Assembly: GCF_039542905.1 (NCBI RefSeq)
Contig: NZ_BAABIS010000001.1
Span: 4,340,001-4,404,000, forward strand
Source of the DNA: Kitasatospora terrestris
GTDB taxonomy: Bacteria > Actinomycetota > Actinomycetes > Streptomycetales > Streptomycetaceae
Direction: 5' to 3'
DNA: 64,000 bases
The notes under the pieces were generated by a model that was not told the DNA's origin, ran no database searches, and saw nothing but the letters and a program-made list of their open reading frames with translations. This document shows, one piece after another, positions 36,541 to 45,687 of the stretch; position 1 is the first letter of the stretch; the number at the start of each line of letters is the position of its first letter. A program made the translations under genes and the position numbers.

Positions 36541-36651
36541 AGTACGCCGCTCCGTGGGCAGGGCGGCCGTGATGCGGGTGGTGGCCGCCATGGAGCGAGC
36601 GGGCCGGTATGCACACCTCCGTCGGGCTTCCGACGGCATAGTGTCGGGGCC

Positions 36652-37539
36652 ATGCGACTGAGCACGGTGATCCTCCCCATCCACCGGTGGAGCGAGGGGC
36701 AGAAGATCTGGCGGCGGGCCGAGGACCTCGGGTTCCATGCCGCCTACACGTACGACCACCTGAGCTGGCGGAGCTTCCGGGACGAGCCGTGGTTCGGCTC
36801 GGTCCCGACGCTGACCGCGGCGGCCACGGCGACCGAGCGGATCCGGCTCGGGACGCTGGTGACGTCGCCGAACTTCCGGCACCCGGTGACGCTGGCCAAG
36901 GAGCTGATCACGCTGGACGACGTGTCCGGCGGTCGGCTGACGCTGGGGATCGGGGCCGGCGGGGTCGGGTTCGACGCGACGGCGATGGGGCAGGAGGCCT
37001 GGTCGCCGAAGGAGCGGGCGGACCGCTTCGCGGAGTTCCTGCCGCTGCTGGACGAGCTGCTGACCACCGACGCGACGACGCGCGAGGGCACGTACTACTC
37101 GGCGGTGGAGGCGCGGAACATCCCCGGCTGCGTGCAGACGCCCCGGGTGCCGTTCTACGTGGCGGCGACCGGTCCGCGCGGGCTGCGGCTGGCGGCGGAG
37201 CACGGGCAGGGCTGGGTGACGTACGGCGACCCGCGCGGCCCGGCCGACGTCCCGGTGGAGCAGGCGCCCGCCGTGATCGCGAAGCAGCTGGCGAAGCTGA
37301 CGGAGGCCTGCGAGGCGCGCGGCCGGGACGCCGGCGAGCTGGCGAAGGTGCTGCTGCAGGGGTCGACGGCGGAGCGGCCGCTGCAGTCGCTGGACGCCTT
37401 CGTGGACTGGGCCGGGCGGTACCGGGAGATCGGCATCACCGAGCTGGTGATCCACTGGCCGGTGCCGGACTCGATCTTCGAGAACGACCTCGCGGTCTTC
37501 GAGCGCATCGCCACCGAGGGCCTGGCCCAGCTGGGTTGA
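36652..37539 (+). CDS. LLM-class (F420-dependent type) flavin oxidoreductase
   Basis: A 295-aa luciferase-like monooxygenase fold protein. It shows 'AAYTYDHLSWRSFRDEPWFG', the TATERIRLGTLVTSPNFRHPVTLAKE segment in two adjacent strands, 'SGGRLTLGIGAGGVGFD', 'PFYVAATGPRGLRLAAEHG' and a C-terminal ITELVIHWPVP. In mycolic and streptomycete genomes such proteins usually use F420. The substrate is unknown. A terminal position before a separate secreted-protein gene suggests a monocistronic unit. Confidence 0.92.
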   Translation: MRLSTVILPIHRWSEGQKIWRRAEDLGFHAAYTYDHLSWRSFRDEPWFGSVPTLTAAATATERIRLGTLVTSPNFRHPVTLAKELITLDDVSGGRLTLGIGAGGVGFDATAMGQEAWSPKERADRFAEFLPLLDELLTTDATTREGTYYSAVEARNIPGCVQTPRVPFYVAATGPRGLRLAAEHGQGWVTYGDPRGPADVPVEQAPAVIAKQLAKLTEACEARGRDAGELAKVLLQGSTAERPLQSLDAFVDWAGRYREIGITELVIHWPVPDSIFENDLAVFERIATEGLAQLG

Positions 37540-37669
37540 GGGGGACCCTGCAAAAAGGGAGCGGAAGCGATTTCGCGCGTTCGCCGGGGGTTCACGCGCG
37601 GGACGGCGGGTGTTGGCCGGTCGCTGGGAGTGTCGCGGGCACAATTCCGCACTTCCCGCGAGGAGCGTC

Positions 37670-38728
37670 ATGCGTTTCAGACTTCCGTCCGCCCGGATCG
37701 CGGCGGTCGGAGCCGCGCTGGCCGTCGCCGCCGGATCGGCGCCGGCCGCGTTCGCGGCGCCGGGTGCGCCGGGCACCCGGCCGTCGTTCTGCGGTCACGA
37801 CAGCCGGCACGCGCCGTTCGCGCAGTACCTGTGCGCCCAGGAGGGCGACCTGCTGGACGTCCGGATCGGCGACGTGCACCCGACCCAGCCGGCGCTGGGC
37901 TACGACGAGGTGTACTACAAGCTCGGCCGGTACACCCTCGGCAAGGACGCGATCAACAAGAAGTTCAGTGACTGGTGCGAGGCGGACGGCCGGATCGAGG
38001 CCGTGGCGGCGGCACCCGGTGCGCGCCTGGACGACCCGTCCTCGTTCACCTGCGCGCTGCCGGTGGGCGGGGAGACCGCGGCGAGCACCGAGCCGATGAA
38101 GACGGTCGTGATCGGCCCCGGCGGGGAGCCGTTCCTGACGGACGGCCACCACACCCTGACCTCGTTCTTCGAGACCCCGGACGGCGGCGCCGACCTGCAC
38201 GTCCGGCTGCGGGTGCAGGCCAACTTCAGCAACCTGACCCGGCAGGCGTTCTGGGCCGAGATGCAGGCCCACAAGTGGGTGTACCTGAGCGACCCCGAGG
38301 GCAACCCCGTCAAGATCAACAAGCTGCCGACCGGTGTCGGCCTGGCCAACTTCGAGAACGACAAGTACCGCGGCCTGCTCTACTTCGGCCGCGACATCGG
38401 CTACGCGCAGAACGGCCTGCCGTTCCAGGAGTTCTACTGGGGCAGCTGGGTGCGCGACACCGCGCCGGTGGCCGGCTGGGACACCACCGACCAGGCCGGC
38501 TACCTGGCGGCGGTGCGGACCGTGACCGAGGCGATGACCGCGCTGCCCAAGGACGCCGTGGTGGACAGCGGGTTCACCGCCGGCCGGCTCGGCGCGCTGA
38601 GCCAGTGGAACGCGGGCAAGGCCGCCAACAAGGGCGAGTTCGACAAGCTGAGCAAGCCGTACTCCGACGCGAAGCCGGGGAAGCTGGCGTACGCGCTGGA
38701 GTACAAGCGGGTGCACGGCCTGGGCTGA
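37670..38728 (+). CDS. Secreted ParB/sulfiredoxin-like (ParBc_2) domain protein
   Basis: A 352-aa protein with a clear signal peptide (RIAAVGAALAVAAGSAPAAFA, cleavage before APGAPG). The mature part contains LLDVRIGDVHPTQPALGYDEVYYKLGRY and 'VVIGPGGEPFLTDGHHTLTSF', the ParB/Srx-type pattern with the GHHT histidines. Family members of this secreted type are annotated as putative ParB-like nucleases; no activity is proven to my knowledge. A GAGGAG site lies before the ATG. It is odd to see this fold exported, so DNA partitioning is not the role. Confidence 0.8.
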   Translation: MRFRLPSARIAAVGAALAVAAGSAPAAFAAPGAPGTRPSFCGHDSRHAPFAQYLCAQEGDLLDVRIGDVHPTQPALGYDEVYYKLGRYTLGKDAINKKFSDWCEADGRIEAVAAAPGARLDDPSSFTCALPVGGETAASTEPMKTVVIGPGGEPFLTDGHHTLTSFFETPDGGADLHVRLRVQANFSNLTRQAFWAEMQAHKWVYLSDPEGNPVKINKLPTGVGLANFENDKYRGLLYFGRDIGYAQNGLPFQEFYWGSWVRDTAPVAGWDTTDQAGYLAAVRTVTEAMTALPKDAVVDSGFTAGRLGALSQWNAGKAANKGEFDKLSKPYSDAKPGKLAYALEYKRVHGLG

Positions 38729-38890
38729 CCGCACGGGGGGAGCAGGGGGGACGGAGGGGACCGGCACGGGGTGCCGGTCCCCTCCGGCGTACCCGACCCC
38801 TCGGCAGGCCGGTGCTACTGCCGTATGATCCGCTCGCCCCCGATCGATCCCGCCGGGCGAACGCGGGATCCCGCACCACGAGGAAGAACC

Positions 38891-39646
38891 ATGGCCGCAC
38901 CCACCGTCCCGGTCACCCAGGAACCACTGCCGGAGGCCGTGCAGGCGCTGGCCGCCGCCGAGCGGCTCGGCGCGCTGCGCGAGACCTTCCTGCCCAAGCG
39001 CCACGGCGCCGGCCGGGTCACCGCGATGCTGTTCTTCACCGTGCTCGGCCTCGCCTGCTTCGTCCTGCCCGGGCTGTTCTTCCTCTGGGTGCTGTGGCAG
39101 ACGCCGAACTTCAACCGCAAGCAGGCGGCCCGGCGCCTCCACCTCTTCGACCACGGCCTCGTCGTGGTCGACCACACCGGCCCGGTCGGGGCCCTGCGCT
39201 GGGACTCGATGGCCGCGCTCCAGCAGATCACCGAGCGCTACGCCAACGGCATCCACGTCGGCACCGGCTACGTCTACACGCTGTACAAGCGGGACGGCGC
39301 CACCATCAAGGTCACCGACCTGTTCGCCAACCCCGAGCGCTGGGGCGTGATCATCCAGCACGCCATCACCAACGCCCAGCTGCCGGGCGTCCTGGAGGCA
39401 CTGGGACGCGGCGAGACCGTCCGCTTCGGCGACATCGCGGTGACCACCGGCGGCGTGGCGACGCCCAAGCGCGGCGCGACCGGGTGGGCCGAGGTCCAGC
39501 GCTTCGAGGTGAAGAACGGCATGGTGTTCCTCTCCAAGGCGGGCAAGCTCCTGCCCTGGTCGAGCACCCCGGTCGCCAAGATCCCGAACTTCTTCCTCTT
39601 CCTCGCGACCGTCGAGCGGCTGCGCCGGCAGCAGTCCGCGGCCTGA
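38891..39646 (+). CDS. DUF6585-like membrane protein
   Basis: A 251-aa protein with one or two closely spaced helices (AMLFFTVLGLACFVLPGLFFLWVLW, about 46-72) followed by a soluble part with a PH-like strand pattern: RLHLFDHGLVVVDHTGPVGALRWDSM, YTLYKRDGATIKVTDLF, 'LGRGETVRFGDIAVTTGGV'. The ATG at 38891 follows GAGGAAG. It lies 36 bp before another membrane protein gene and may share its transcript. Function unknown; the family name is from memory. Confidence 0.75.
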   Translation: MAAPTVPVTQEPLPEAVQALAAAERLGALRETFLPKRHGAGRVTAMLFFTVLGLACFVLPGLFFLWVLWQTPNFNRKQAARRLHLFDHGLVVVDHTGPVGALRWDSMAALQQITERYANGIHVGTGYVYTLYKRDGATIKVTDLFANPERWGVIIQHAITNAQLPGVLEALGRGETVRFGDIAVTTGGVATPKRGATGWAEVQRFEVKNGMVFLSKAGKLLPWSSTPVAKIPNFFLFLATVERLRRQQSAA

Positions 39647-39682
39647 CCACCGAACACCCGGAAACACCAGGGGGGACGCACC

Positions 39683-40771
39683 ATGAGCGAGCACCAGTAC
39701 CAGTACCAGTACTTCCATCCCGGGCCGCCGCCCGCCCCGCAGCCGGGTGTCGTCCCGCTGCGGCCGCTCGGCTTCGGCGACGTGCTCAGCGGCGTGATGA
39801 ACACCGTGCGCCGCTACTTCGCGCAGCTCTACGTGCCGGTGCTCGCCGCGACGGCGGGCGTGCTGCTGGTCCTCGGGGCCTACGCGGTGGTGGCGTACGT
39901 GCTGCTGATCGACCTCTACCGGCAGGTCGTCGACGACAAGTGGTACGAGCCGACCGACAACCAGCTGGCCACCCTGATCGCCGTCGCCGCCTGCGGCTGG
40001 CTGCTGCTGGTGCTCTGCCTCACCGCGCTCGGTGTGGTGGCCGCCGCGGCCGGCACGGTGGTCACCCGGCACGCGGTGATCGGCAGGCCGGTGACCACCC
40101 GGGAGGTGTGGGCCGAGTCGCGCAACCACCTGGGACGGATCACCGCCGAGTACCTGCTGCTGGGCGGCGCTGCCCTCCTCGGGACGGCCGTGCTGATGGT
40201 GCTGTGGGTGGCCGTGTCGGCCGTGCTGGGCAGCGCGGTGGTCAGCGTCCTCTTCGGGCTGCTCGCCGTGGCCTGCTGGGTGGGGCTGTTCTACGCGCAG
40301 GTGCGGCTGACCCTGCTGGTGCCGGTCCTGGTGATGGAGGAGAGCCGCCCGCTGGCCGCCGTCCCGCGCGCCTGGCGGCTCAACGAGGGCGCCTGGCTGC
40401 GCAGCTTCGGCATCCCGTACGTGGTGAACCTGATCGCCTCGATGGGCGGGCAGCTGGTGGCCACGCCGTTCGTGGTGGCCGGCATGGTGATCGTGCTGCC
40501 GTTCGGGGCGGACCCGCAGCCGCCGTCGCCCGGGGCGCTGGTCGCGGCCGCGCTGCTGTTCCTGGTCGGCGTGCTGCTGAGCACCGCGGTGACGCTGCCG
40601 CTGCTGCCGGTCTGCCACGCGCTGCTGTACGTGGACCGGCGGATCCGCCGGGAGCGGCTGGACATCGCGCTCGGCGAGGCGGCGGGCCTGTGGACCACGC
40701 AGCCGCCGGCGCCGCCCGCGCAGCCCGCGGAGCCCTCCGCGGAGGGCGGGAGCACGGGCGCGGCGGAGTAG
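39683..40771 (+). CDS. Glycerophosphodiester phosphodiesterase membrane-domain-like protein
   Basis: A 362-aa protein with a short Tyr/Gln/Pro-rich N-terminus (QYQYQYFHPG), the phrase PLRPLGFGDVLSGVMNTVRRYF typical of this family, and six hydrophobic helices with the conserved loop VMEESRPLAAVPRAWRL. It lacks any phosphodiesterase catalytic domain, so it is the stand-alone membrane part. The C-terminus is low-complexity Pro/Ala. A strong AGGGGGG site precedes the ATG. Role unknown. Confidence 0.8.
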   Translation: MSEHQYQYQYFHPGPPPAPQPGVVPLRPLGFGDVLSGVMNTVRRYFAQLYVPVLAATAGVLLVLGAYAVVAYVLLIDLYRQVVDDKWYEPTDNQLATLIAVAACGWLLLVLCLTALGVVAAAAGTVVTRHAVIGRPVTTREVWAESRNHLGRITAEYLLLGGAALLGTAVLMVLWVAVSAVLGSAVVSVLFGLLAVACWVGLFYAQVRLTLLVPVLVMEESRPLAAVPRAWRLNEGAWLRSFGIPYVVNLIASMGGQLVATPFVVAGMVIVLPFGADPQPPSPGALVAAALLFLVGVLLSTAVTLPLLPVCHALLYVDRRIRRERLDIALGEAAGLWTTQPPAPPAQPAEPSAEGGSTGAAE

Positions 40772-40816
40772 CGGGCCCCGGGTCGGGCGGGGCCGCAGCT
40801 CCGTGCCGGGCCCGGG

Positions 40817-41917
40817 TCAGCCCTGGCGCAGCGCCGGCATCGGGACGGGGATCGCGTACGCGGTGGCCCCGGCCCCGACGCCGCCCGCGCAGCCGTTCGG
40901 GGGCTGGGTGGTGACGCCGCGGGTGGAGGGCCGTTCGGCGGCCCAGAACATGTAGCCGAGCAGGCCGCTGGTGGTGCCCGCGCCGTTGGGCGCGGCGTTC
41001 TGCAGCCAGCCGCCGGTGGCCTTCTGCAGGGAGTTGGCGAAGTCGGTGCACTCCGGTCGCACCTTGGAGCCCTCGGCGATGTACAGGCCGCCGGTGAACT
41101 TCGCCGGGGCGAGCGGCAGGACCGGCGGGCTGTACGTCGGCTTGCCGTCCAGGTGCTCCTGCCAGTTGTCGGTGGCTCCCGCGGCCGACGGCTGCCGGGC
41201 CGGCACCATCGCGTTGGCGTAGTCGAGGACCGGGGTGTCGGTGCGCAGCCAGTTGGCGGTGGCGTACCGGTTGATGTCGATCAGCCAGCGGTCGCCGGCC
41301 GCGGTGTCGATGGTCAGCCGGGCCGCCGGGTCGGCGCCGGTGGCGTCGTACGGGTGGACGGCGCGGTAGGCGTCGACGAAGGCCTGCAGGCCGGCCAGGT
41401 TCGGGTTGGTGTTCTGCTCGTAGTCGATCTCGATGCCCACACCCAGCCGGGTGGCCAGCGCGGCGGCCTTCTGCCCGAGCAGCGCGGGGTTCTGGGCGAG
41501 GGCCTGGTCCCAGGCGTCGGTGTAGGTGATGCCGCCGATGGAGAGCATCACCCGCACGCCGCGGCTCTTGAACCAGTCGACGACGGCCTGGTTGATGCCG
41601 CGGGGGACGCCGTCCACGGTGGTGGCGTCGTTGGTGCCGACCAGCAGCTTCAGCGGGTGGACGAAGCTGAGGATCGCCAGGTTCACGGACGGGCGGCCGT
41701 CGCCGCGGTCGATCAGCCAGTGGTTCTTGGCGTCGAACTCGGCCATGTCGCGGACGGTGCCCCAGATGCAGGCGTCGTCACCGCAGTGCCAGGCGCCGTA
41801 GACCTGGATCGGGGAGCCGGCGGCGGCCGCGGCCGGCGGGACGGTGGGCGCCAGTGCCGCACCCAGCAGGGCGGCGGTGGCCATGATCGGGCGGAGCCGG
41901 TGGAACGGAACGCGCAT
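40817..41917 (-). CDS. Secreted glycoside hydrolase family 18-like protein
   Basis: A 366-aa exported protein (signal peptide about 1-32, ending PPAAAAA) with a TIM-barrel of chitinase type: VRVMLSIGGITYTDAWDQAL and GVGIEIDYEQN. The GH18 active-site pattern DxxDxDxE reads VxxExDxE here: the third Asp and the catalytic Glu remain, while the first two acidic residues are replaced. It may therefore be a weakened enzyme or an endo-beta-N-acetylglucosaminidase or lectin-like relative. The ATG at 41917 (MRVPFHRLRP) has GAGG upstream. Confidence 0.8.
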   Translation of the reverse strand: MRVPFHRLRPIMATAALLGAALAPTVPPAAAAAGSPIQVYGAWHCGDDACIWGTVRDMAEFDAKNHWLIDRGDGRPSVNLAILSFVHPLKLLVGTNDATTVDGVPRGINQAVVDWFKSRGVRVMLSIGGITYTDAWDQALAQNPALLGQKAAALATRLGVGIEIDYEQNTNPNLAGLQAFVDAYRAVHPYDATGADPAARLTIDTAAGDRWLIDINRYATANWLRTDTPVLDYANAMVPARQPSAAGATDNWQEHLDGKPTYSPPVLPLAPAKFTGGLYIAEGSKVRPECTDFANSLQKATGGWLQNAAPNGAGTTSGLLGYMFWAAERPSTRGVTTQPPNGCAGGVGAGATAYAIPVPMPALRQG

Positions 41918-42032
41918 CAGCGAACGCCTCCAGTCGGACGGACGGGCCCCCGGGCGGATCACAGCATGAGGTCTGGACCAGCTGCGGTCAACGGTGCCGG
42001 CACCGGCCTTTCCGTCCTGCGGTCAGAAGGGG

Positions 42033-42047
42033 TTGACATGTCGTCAA
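42033..42047. promoter_or_regulatory. Inverted repeat upstream of the amino-acid permease
   Basis: TTGAC-ATGTC-GTCAA is a perfect 5-bp inverted repeat in the 280-bp divergent region between the GH18 gene and the permease, 151 bp before the permease start. It resembles a regulator site; the regulator is unknown. Confidence 0.4.
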
Positions 42048-42197
42048 TCCCGAAACAGCCCCCGCTACACCCTGCACATCCCCGCCGGGGAGTGATGCAC
42101 AGCACACTGGGCCGACCCGGCGCCCCACAGCCGTCGGTGCCTTCCCTCGCGCCCGAGTACCGCCCGGTACCGCCCGTTTCGCCCAGAGGAGTCGCCC

Positions 42198-43724
42198 GTG
42201 TCCGCCGTCGAGCAGTCCCCAGCGGTCCAGGACCCGCCACCCGTCCAGCGCCTCAAGGCCGGCTCGGTCGGCCTGGTCGGGGTGATCTTCATGGCGCTGG
42301 CGACCGCCGCGCCGATCACCGCGATGACCGGCAACCTTCCGGTCATCGTCGGCGCGGGCAACGGCGTGCACGCGCCGGCCGGCTTCCTGTTCGTGACCCT
42401 GGTCCTGACCGTCTTCACCGTCGGCTACGTCGCGATGGCCCGGCACATCACCACCGCGGGCGCCTTCTACGGCTTCGTCTCGCACGGCCTCGGCCGGATC
42501 GCCGGCATGGCCTCCGGCCTGCTCGCGGTCCTCGCCTACGTGGTCTTCGAGGCCTCGATCGTCGGCATCTTCGCCTACTTCGGGCAGCAGGCCGTGGAGT
42601 CGCAGTTCGGCGTGGACCTGCCCTGGCAGGTCTTCGCCCTGGCGATGCTGGCGATCACCGCGGTGCTCTCCTACTTCGACCTGGAGGTCGCCTCGAAGGT
42701 GCTCGGCGTCTTCCTGGTGGGCGAGGTGCTGATGCTGGTCCTGCTCGGCGGCTCGATCCTGCTGCACGGCGGCGGCCCCGACGGCCTGCAGCTGTCCTCG
42801 CTCAACCCGACCGGAGCCTTCGCCGGGGTGAACGCCGGTGTCGGCCTGTTCTTCTGCTTCTGGTCCTGGATCGGCTTCGAGTCCACCGCGATGTACGGCG
42901 AGGAGTCCCGCAACCCCAAGCGGATCATCCCCCGGGCCACCCTGCTCGCCGTGGTCGGCCTCGGCGTGCTCTACACCTTCGTCTCCTGGATGGCGCTGGC
43001 CGGCAACGGCGGCGCCGGGTCCGTGGAGATCGTGGGCGGTTCCAGCCCGCTCGACCTGTTCCTCGCCCCCGCCCAGCAGTACCTGGGGCACTGGGCGGTG
43101 ACCGCCTTCCAGTGGCTCATGGTCACCAGCGCCTTCGCCTGCGGCATGGCCTTCCACCAGTGCGCCGCCCGCTACCTGTACGCGATCGGACGCGAGGGCA
43201 TCCTGCTCCCCGCGCTCGGCCGCACCCACGCCCGGCACGGCTCCCCGTACGTCGCCTCCTTCGCGCAGACCGGCATCGCGCTCGCGATCATCGGCGGCTT
43301 CTGGGCGGCCGGCCAGGACCCGTACGTCAGCCTCTACACGCTGACCGCGATCCTCGGCACGCTCGCCCTGCTGGTGGTCCAGACGCTCTGCTCCTTCGCG
43401 GTGGTCGCCTACTTCCGCAAGAACCACCCCGAGTCCCGGCACTGGTTCCGCACCCTGACCGCGCCGCTGCTCGGCGGCCTGGGCATGCTCGCCGCGATCG
43501 TCCTGCTGGTGGTCAACCTCGACACCGCGGCCGGCGCCGCCTCCAAGATCCTCTTCTTCAAGCTGATCCCGTGGATCGTCGCGGCGGTCTTCCTCGGCGG
43601 CATCGCGCTGGCCCTGTACATGCGCGCCCGGCACCCGCAGAAGTACGAGGTGATGGGCCGCCTGGTGGTCGAGAACACCCAGGAGCGCTCGGACGAGGAG
43701 CAGGTCGTCCCCGCCCAGGTCTGA
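42198..43724 (+). CDS. APC-superfamily amino acid/polyamine permease
   Basis: A 508-aa transporter with about twelve helices and the APC consensus at helix 1 (LKAGSVGLVGVIFMALATAAPI) and in the FWSWIGFESTAMYGEESRNPKRIIPRATL block that ends helix 6. The GTG at 42198 has GAGGAG eight bases upstream. It lies 36 bp before a TAT-exported flavin amine oxidase, so the pair probably takes up and oxidises amines or amino acids. Substrate unknown. Confidence 0.94.
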   Translation: MSAVEQSPAVQDPPPVQRLKAGSVGLVGVIFMALATAAPITAMTGNLPVIVGAGNGVHAPAGFLFVTLVLTVFTVGYVAMARHITTAGAFYGFVSHGLGRIAGMASGLLAVLAYVVFEASIVGIFAYFGQQAVESQFGVDLPWQVFALAMLAITAVLSYFDLEVASKVLGVFLVGEVLMLVLLGGSILLHGGGPDGLQLSSLNPTGAFAGVNAGVGLFFCFWSWIGFESTAMYGEESRNPKRIIPRATLLAVVGLGVLYTFVSWMALAGNGGAGSVEIVGGSSPLDLFLAPAQQYLGHWAVTAFQWLMVTSAFACGMAFHQCAARYLYAIGREGILLPALGRTHARHGSPYVASFAQTGIALAIIGGFWAAGQDPYVSLYTLTAILGTLALLVVQTLCSFAVVAYFRKNHPESRHWFRTLTAPLLGGLGMLAAIVLLVVNLDTAAGAASKILFFKLIPWIVAAVFLGGIALALYMRARHPQKYEVMGRLVVENTQERSDEEQVVPAQV

Positions 43725-43760
43725 CCCTTTCTCCCCCACACCCAGAGAGGTTGACCCCCC

Positions 43761-45449
43761 ATGGCACGCACCCCCCACGCCGGCCGGATCGCGCAGCTGC
43801 TCGCCGACCGGTCCGCCGCCGAACGCCTGCGGATGCCCGTCGACGAGTACCGGGGCCTGCGCGACGAGGCCCGCGCCGAGCCGGACGGCGTCTCCCGCCG
43901 GGCGCTGCTCGGCCGGGCCGCCGCCCTCGGCCTCGCCGTGACCGCCGGCACCGCCTCGGTCGCCCCGCGGGCCCGCGCCGCGACCACCGACCGGCCGATC
44001 ACCGGCGGCGCCCGGATCGCGATCATCGGCGCCGGCATCTCCGGCCTGAACGCCGCCCTCACCCTCGCCGACAAGGGCGTCGCCGCCACCGTCTACGAGG
44101 CCAACCCCACCCGGATCGGCGGCCGGATGTACTCCGGCGGCGGCGTCAGCAGCCCCGGCCTGTGGAACCAGGGCCAGGTCTCCGAGTGGGGCGGCGAGCT
44201 GGTCGACACCGGCCACCACGAGATCAAGCAGCTCTGCCAGCGCTTCGGCCTCGGTCTGGTGGACGTCAGCTCCACCCTGCCGGCCGGCGCCGAGGGCATC
44301 TTCCACGTCAACGGGCACTACTACCCGAAGACCCAGGTCGACATCGACTTCAAGCAGGTCTGGCAGTCGGTCAAGAGCGACATCCAGGCCGGCGGTTCCG
44401 CCCCCACCTGGAACAACCACAACGCCGCGTCGGTCGCGCTCGACACCATGACCATCCGGGACTGGATCAACTCCCGCGTCCCGGGCGGCTACGGCAGCGA
44501 CCTCGGCCGCCTCCTCGACGTCGCGTACGCCGTGGAGTACGGCGCCGACACCACGGAGCAGTCCTCGTACGCGATGCTGCTGATGGTGTCCTGGCAGTCC
44601 AGCCCCGGCAACTTCTCCATCTGGGGCGGCTCCGACGAGCGGTACCACATCGTCGGAGGCAACGACCAGGTCCCGCGGGCCATCGCCGGGGCCCTGCCGG
44701 CCGGCACCGTCCAGCTCGGCCACACCCTCCAGGCGGTGGTCCGCAACGCGGACGGCAGCCAGACCCTCACCTTCGCGCTGGACGGCGGCGGCACCAAGAC
44801 CGTGGTGGCCGACCACACGATCCTCACCGTGCCGCTGCCCGTCCTCCAGCAGCGGATCGACCTGACCCGGGCCGGCCTGGACCCGATGATGCGCGGCGTG
44901 CTGGCCAACATGCGGATGGGCGCCTGCACCAAGCTCAACATGCAGTTCAACAGCCGCCCCTGGTACGGCACCAGCCCGTGGACCGGCCAGTCCAACGGCG
45001 AGTGCTTCGCCGACCTGCCGTTCCAGCAGGCCTGGGACGTCACCCGCGGCCAGGCCGGCAGCAACGGCATCGCCGTGCAGTACGGCGGCGGCAGCCTCGC
45101 CCGCGGCCTCACCCCGCCGTCGGCCTTCACCACCGCCTCGACCCCGTACACCCGCAACCTGGTGGACGACTACCTCAGCCAGATCGACAGCGTCTGGCCC
45201 GGCACCAAGGCCGCCTGGAACGGCCGGGCCACCCTCTCCGCCTGGCACCTCAACCCGTACTCGTACGGCGCCTACTCGTACTGGCCGACCGGATACCTGA
45301 CCACGTACGCGGGCTACGAGGGAACCGCCCAGGGGAACCTGCACTTCGCGGGCGAACACACCTCGTACGACTTCCAGGGGTACATGAACGGCGGCGCCGT
45401 CGAGGGCGCCCGCGCGGCCGGGGAGGTGCTCGCCGCGCTCGGGGCCTGA
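43761..45449 (+). CDS. TAT-exported flavin monoamine/L-amino-acid oxidase
   Basis: A 562-aa FAD enzyme. The N-terminus has a twin-arginine signal (VSRRALLGRAAALGL) ending near ARA. The FAD-binding fold follows: IAIIGAGISGLNAALTLADKG, then EANPTRIGGRM, and the C-terminal FAD motif LHFAGEHTSYDFQGYMNGGAVEGARAAGEVLAAL. The middle carries 'MRMGACTKLNMQF', typical of amine oxidases. Export folded and with cofactor fits TAT. Peroxide and ammonia are released outside; the linked permease may import the product or substrate. Confidence 0.93.
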   Translation: MARTPHAGRIAQLLADRSAAERLRMPVDEYRGLRDEARAEPDGVSRRALLGRAAALGLAVTAGTASVAPRARAATTDRPITGGARIAIIGAGISGLNAALTLADKGVAATVYEANPTRIGGRMYSGGGVSSPGLWNQGQVSEWGGELVDTGHHEIKQLCQRFGLGLVDVSSTLPAGAEGIFHVNGHYYPKTQVDIDFKQVWQSVKSDIQAGGSAPTWNNHNAASVALDTMTIRDWINSRVPGGYGSDLGRLLDVAYAVEYGADTTEQSSYAMLLMVSWQSSPGNFSIWGGSDERYHIVGGNDQVPRAIAGALPAGTVQLGHTLQAVVRNADGSQTLTFALDGGGTKTVVADHTILTVPLPVLQQRIDLTRAGLDPMMRGVLANMRMGACTKLNMQFNSRPWYGTSPWTGQSNGECFADLPFQQAWDVTRGQAGSNGIAVQYGGGSLARGLTPPSAFTTASTPYTRNLVDDYLSQIDSVWPGTKAAWNGRATLSAWHLNPYSYGAYSYWPTGYLTTYAGYEGTAQGNLHFAGEHTSYDFQGYMNGGAVEGARAAGEVLAALGA

Positions 45450-45464
45450 CGGCCCGCAGGACGC

Positions 45465-45493
45465 CGGGGCGGTCCGCATGGCGGGCCGCCCCG
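45465..45493 (+). terminator. Hairpin terminator after the amine oxidase
   Basis: CGGGGCGGTCCGC (45465-45477) pairs with GCGGGCCGCCCCG (45481-45493) across an ATG loop, with one G-U pair. It starts 16 bases after the stop codon. Confidence 0.85.
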
Positions 45494-45687
45494 TTGCGGT
45501 TCGGTCACGACGTGTCGGATTGGCGCGAATTGCGCTGATTGGCGGCCGGAATCGTGTTGTTGGGCATGCGGACGAACTCTCATAATGCGCAGACCGCACG
45601 GTGATCGAGACCCGTCGCGCTGCCGGGGGGAACGGCGGTCGGGCACTCGCGTGCGGCCCGTCGACCGTCACTCTGGGGGGAAGACCC

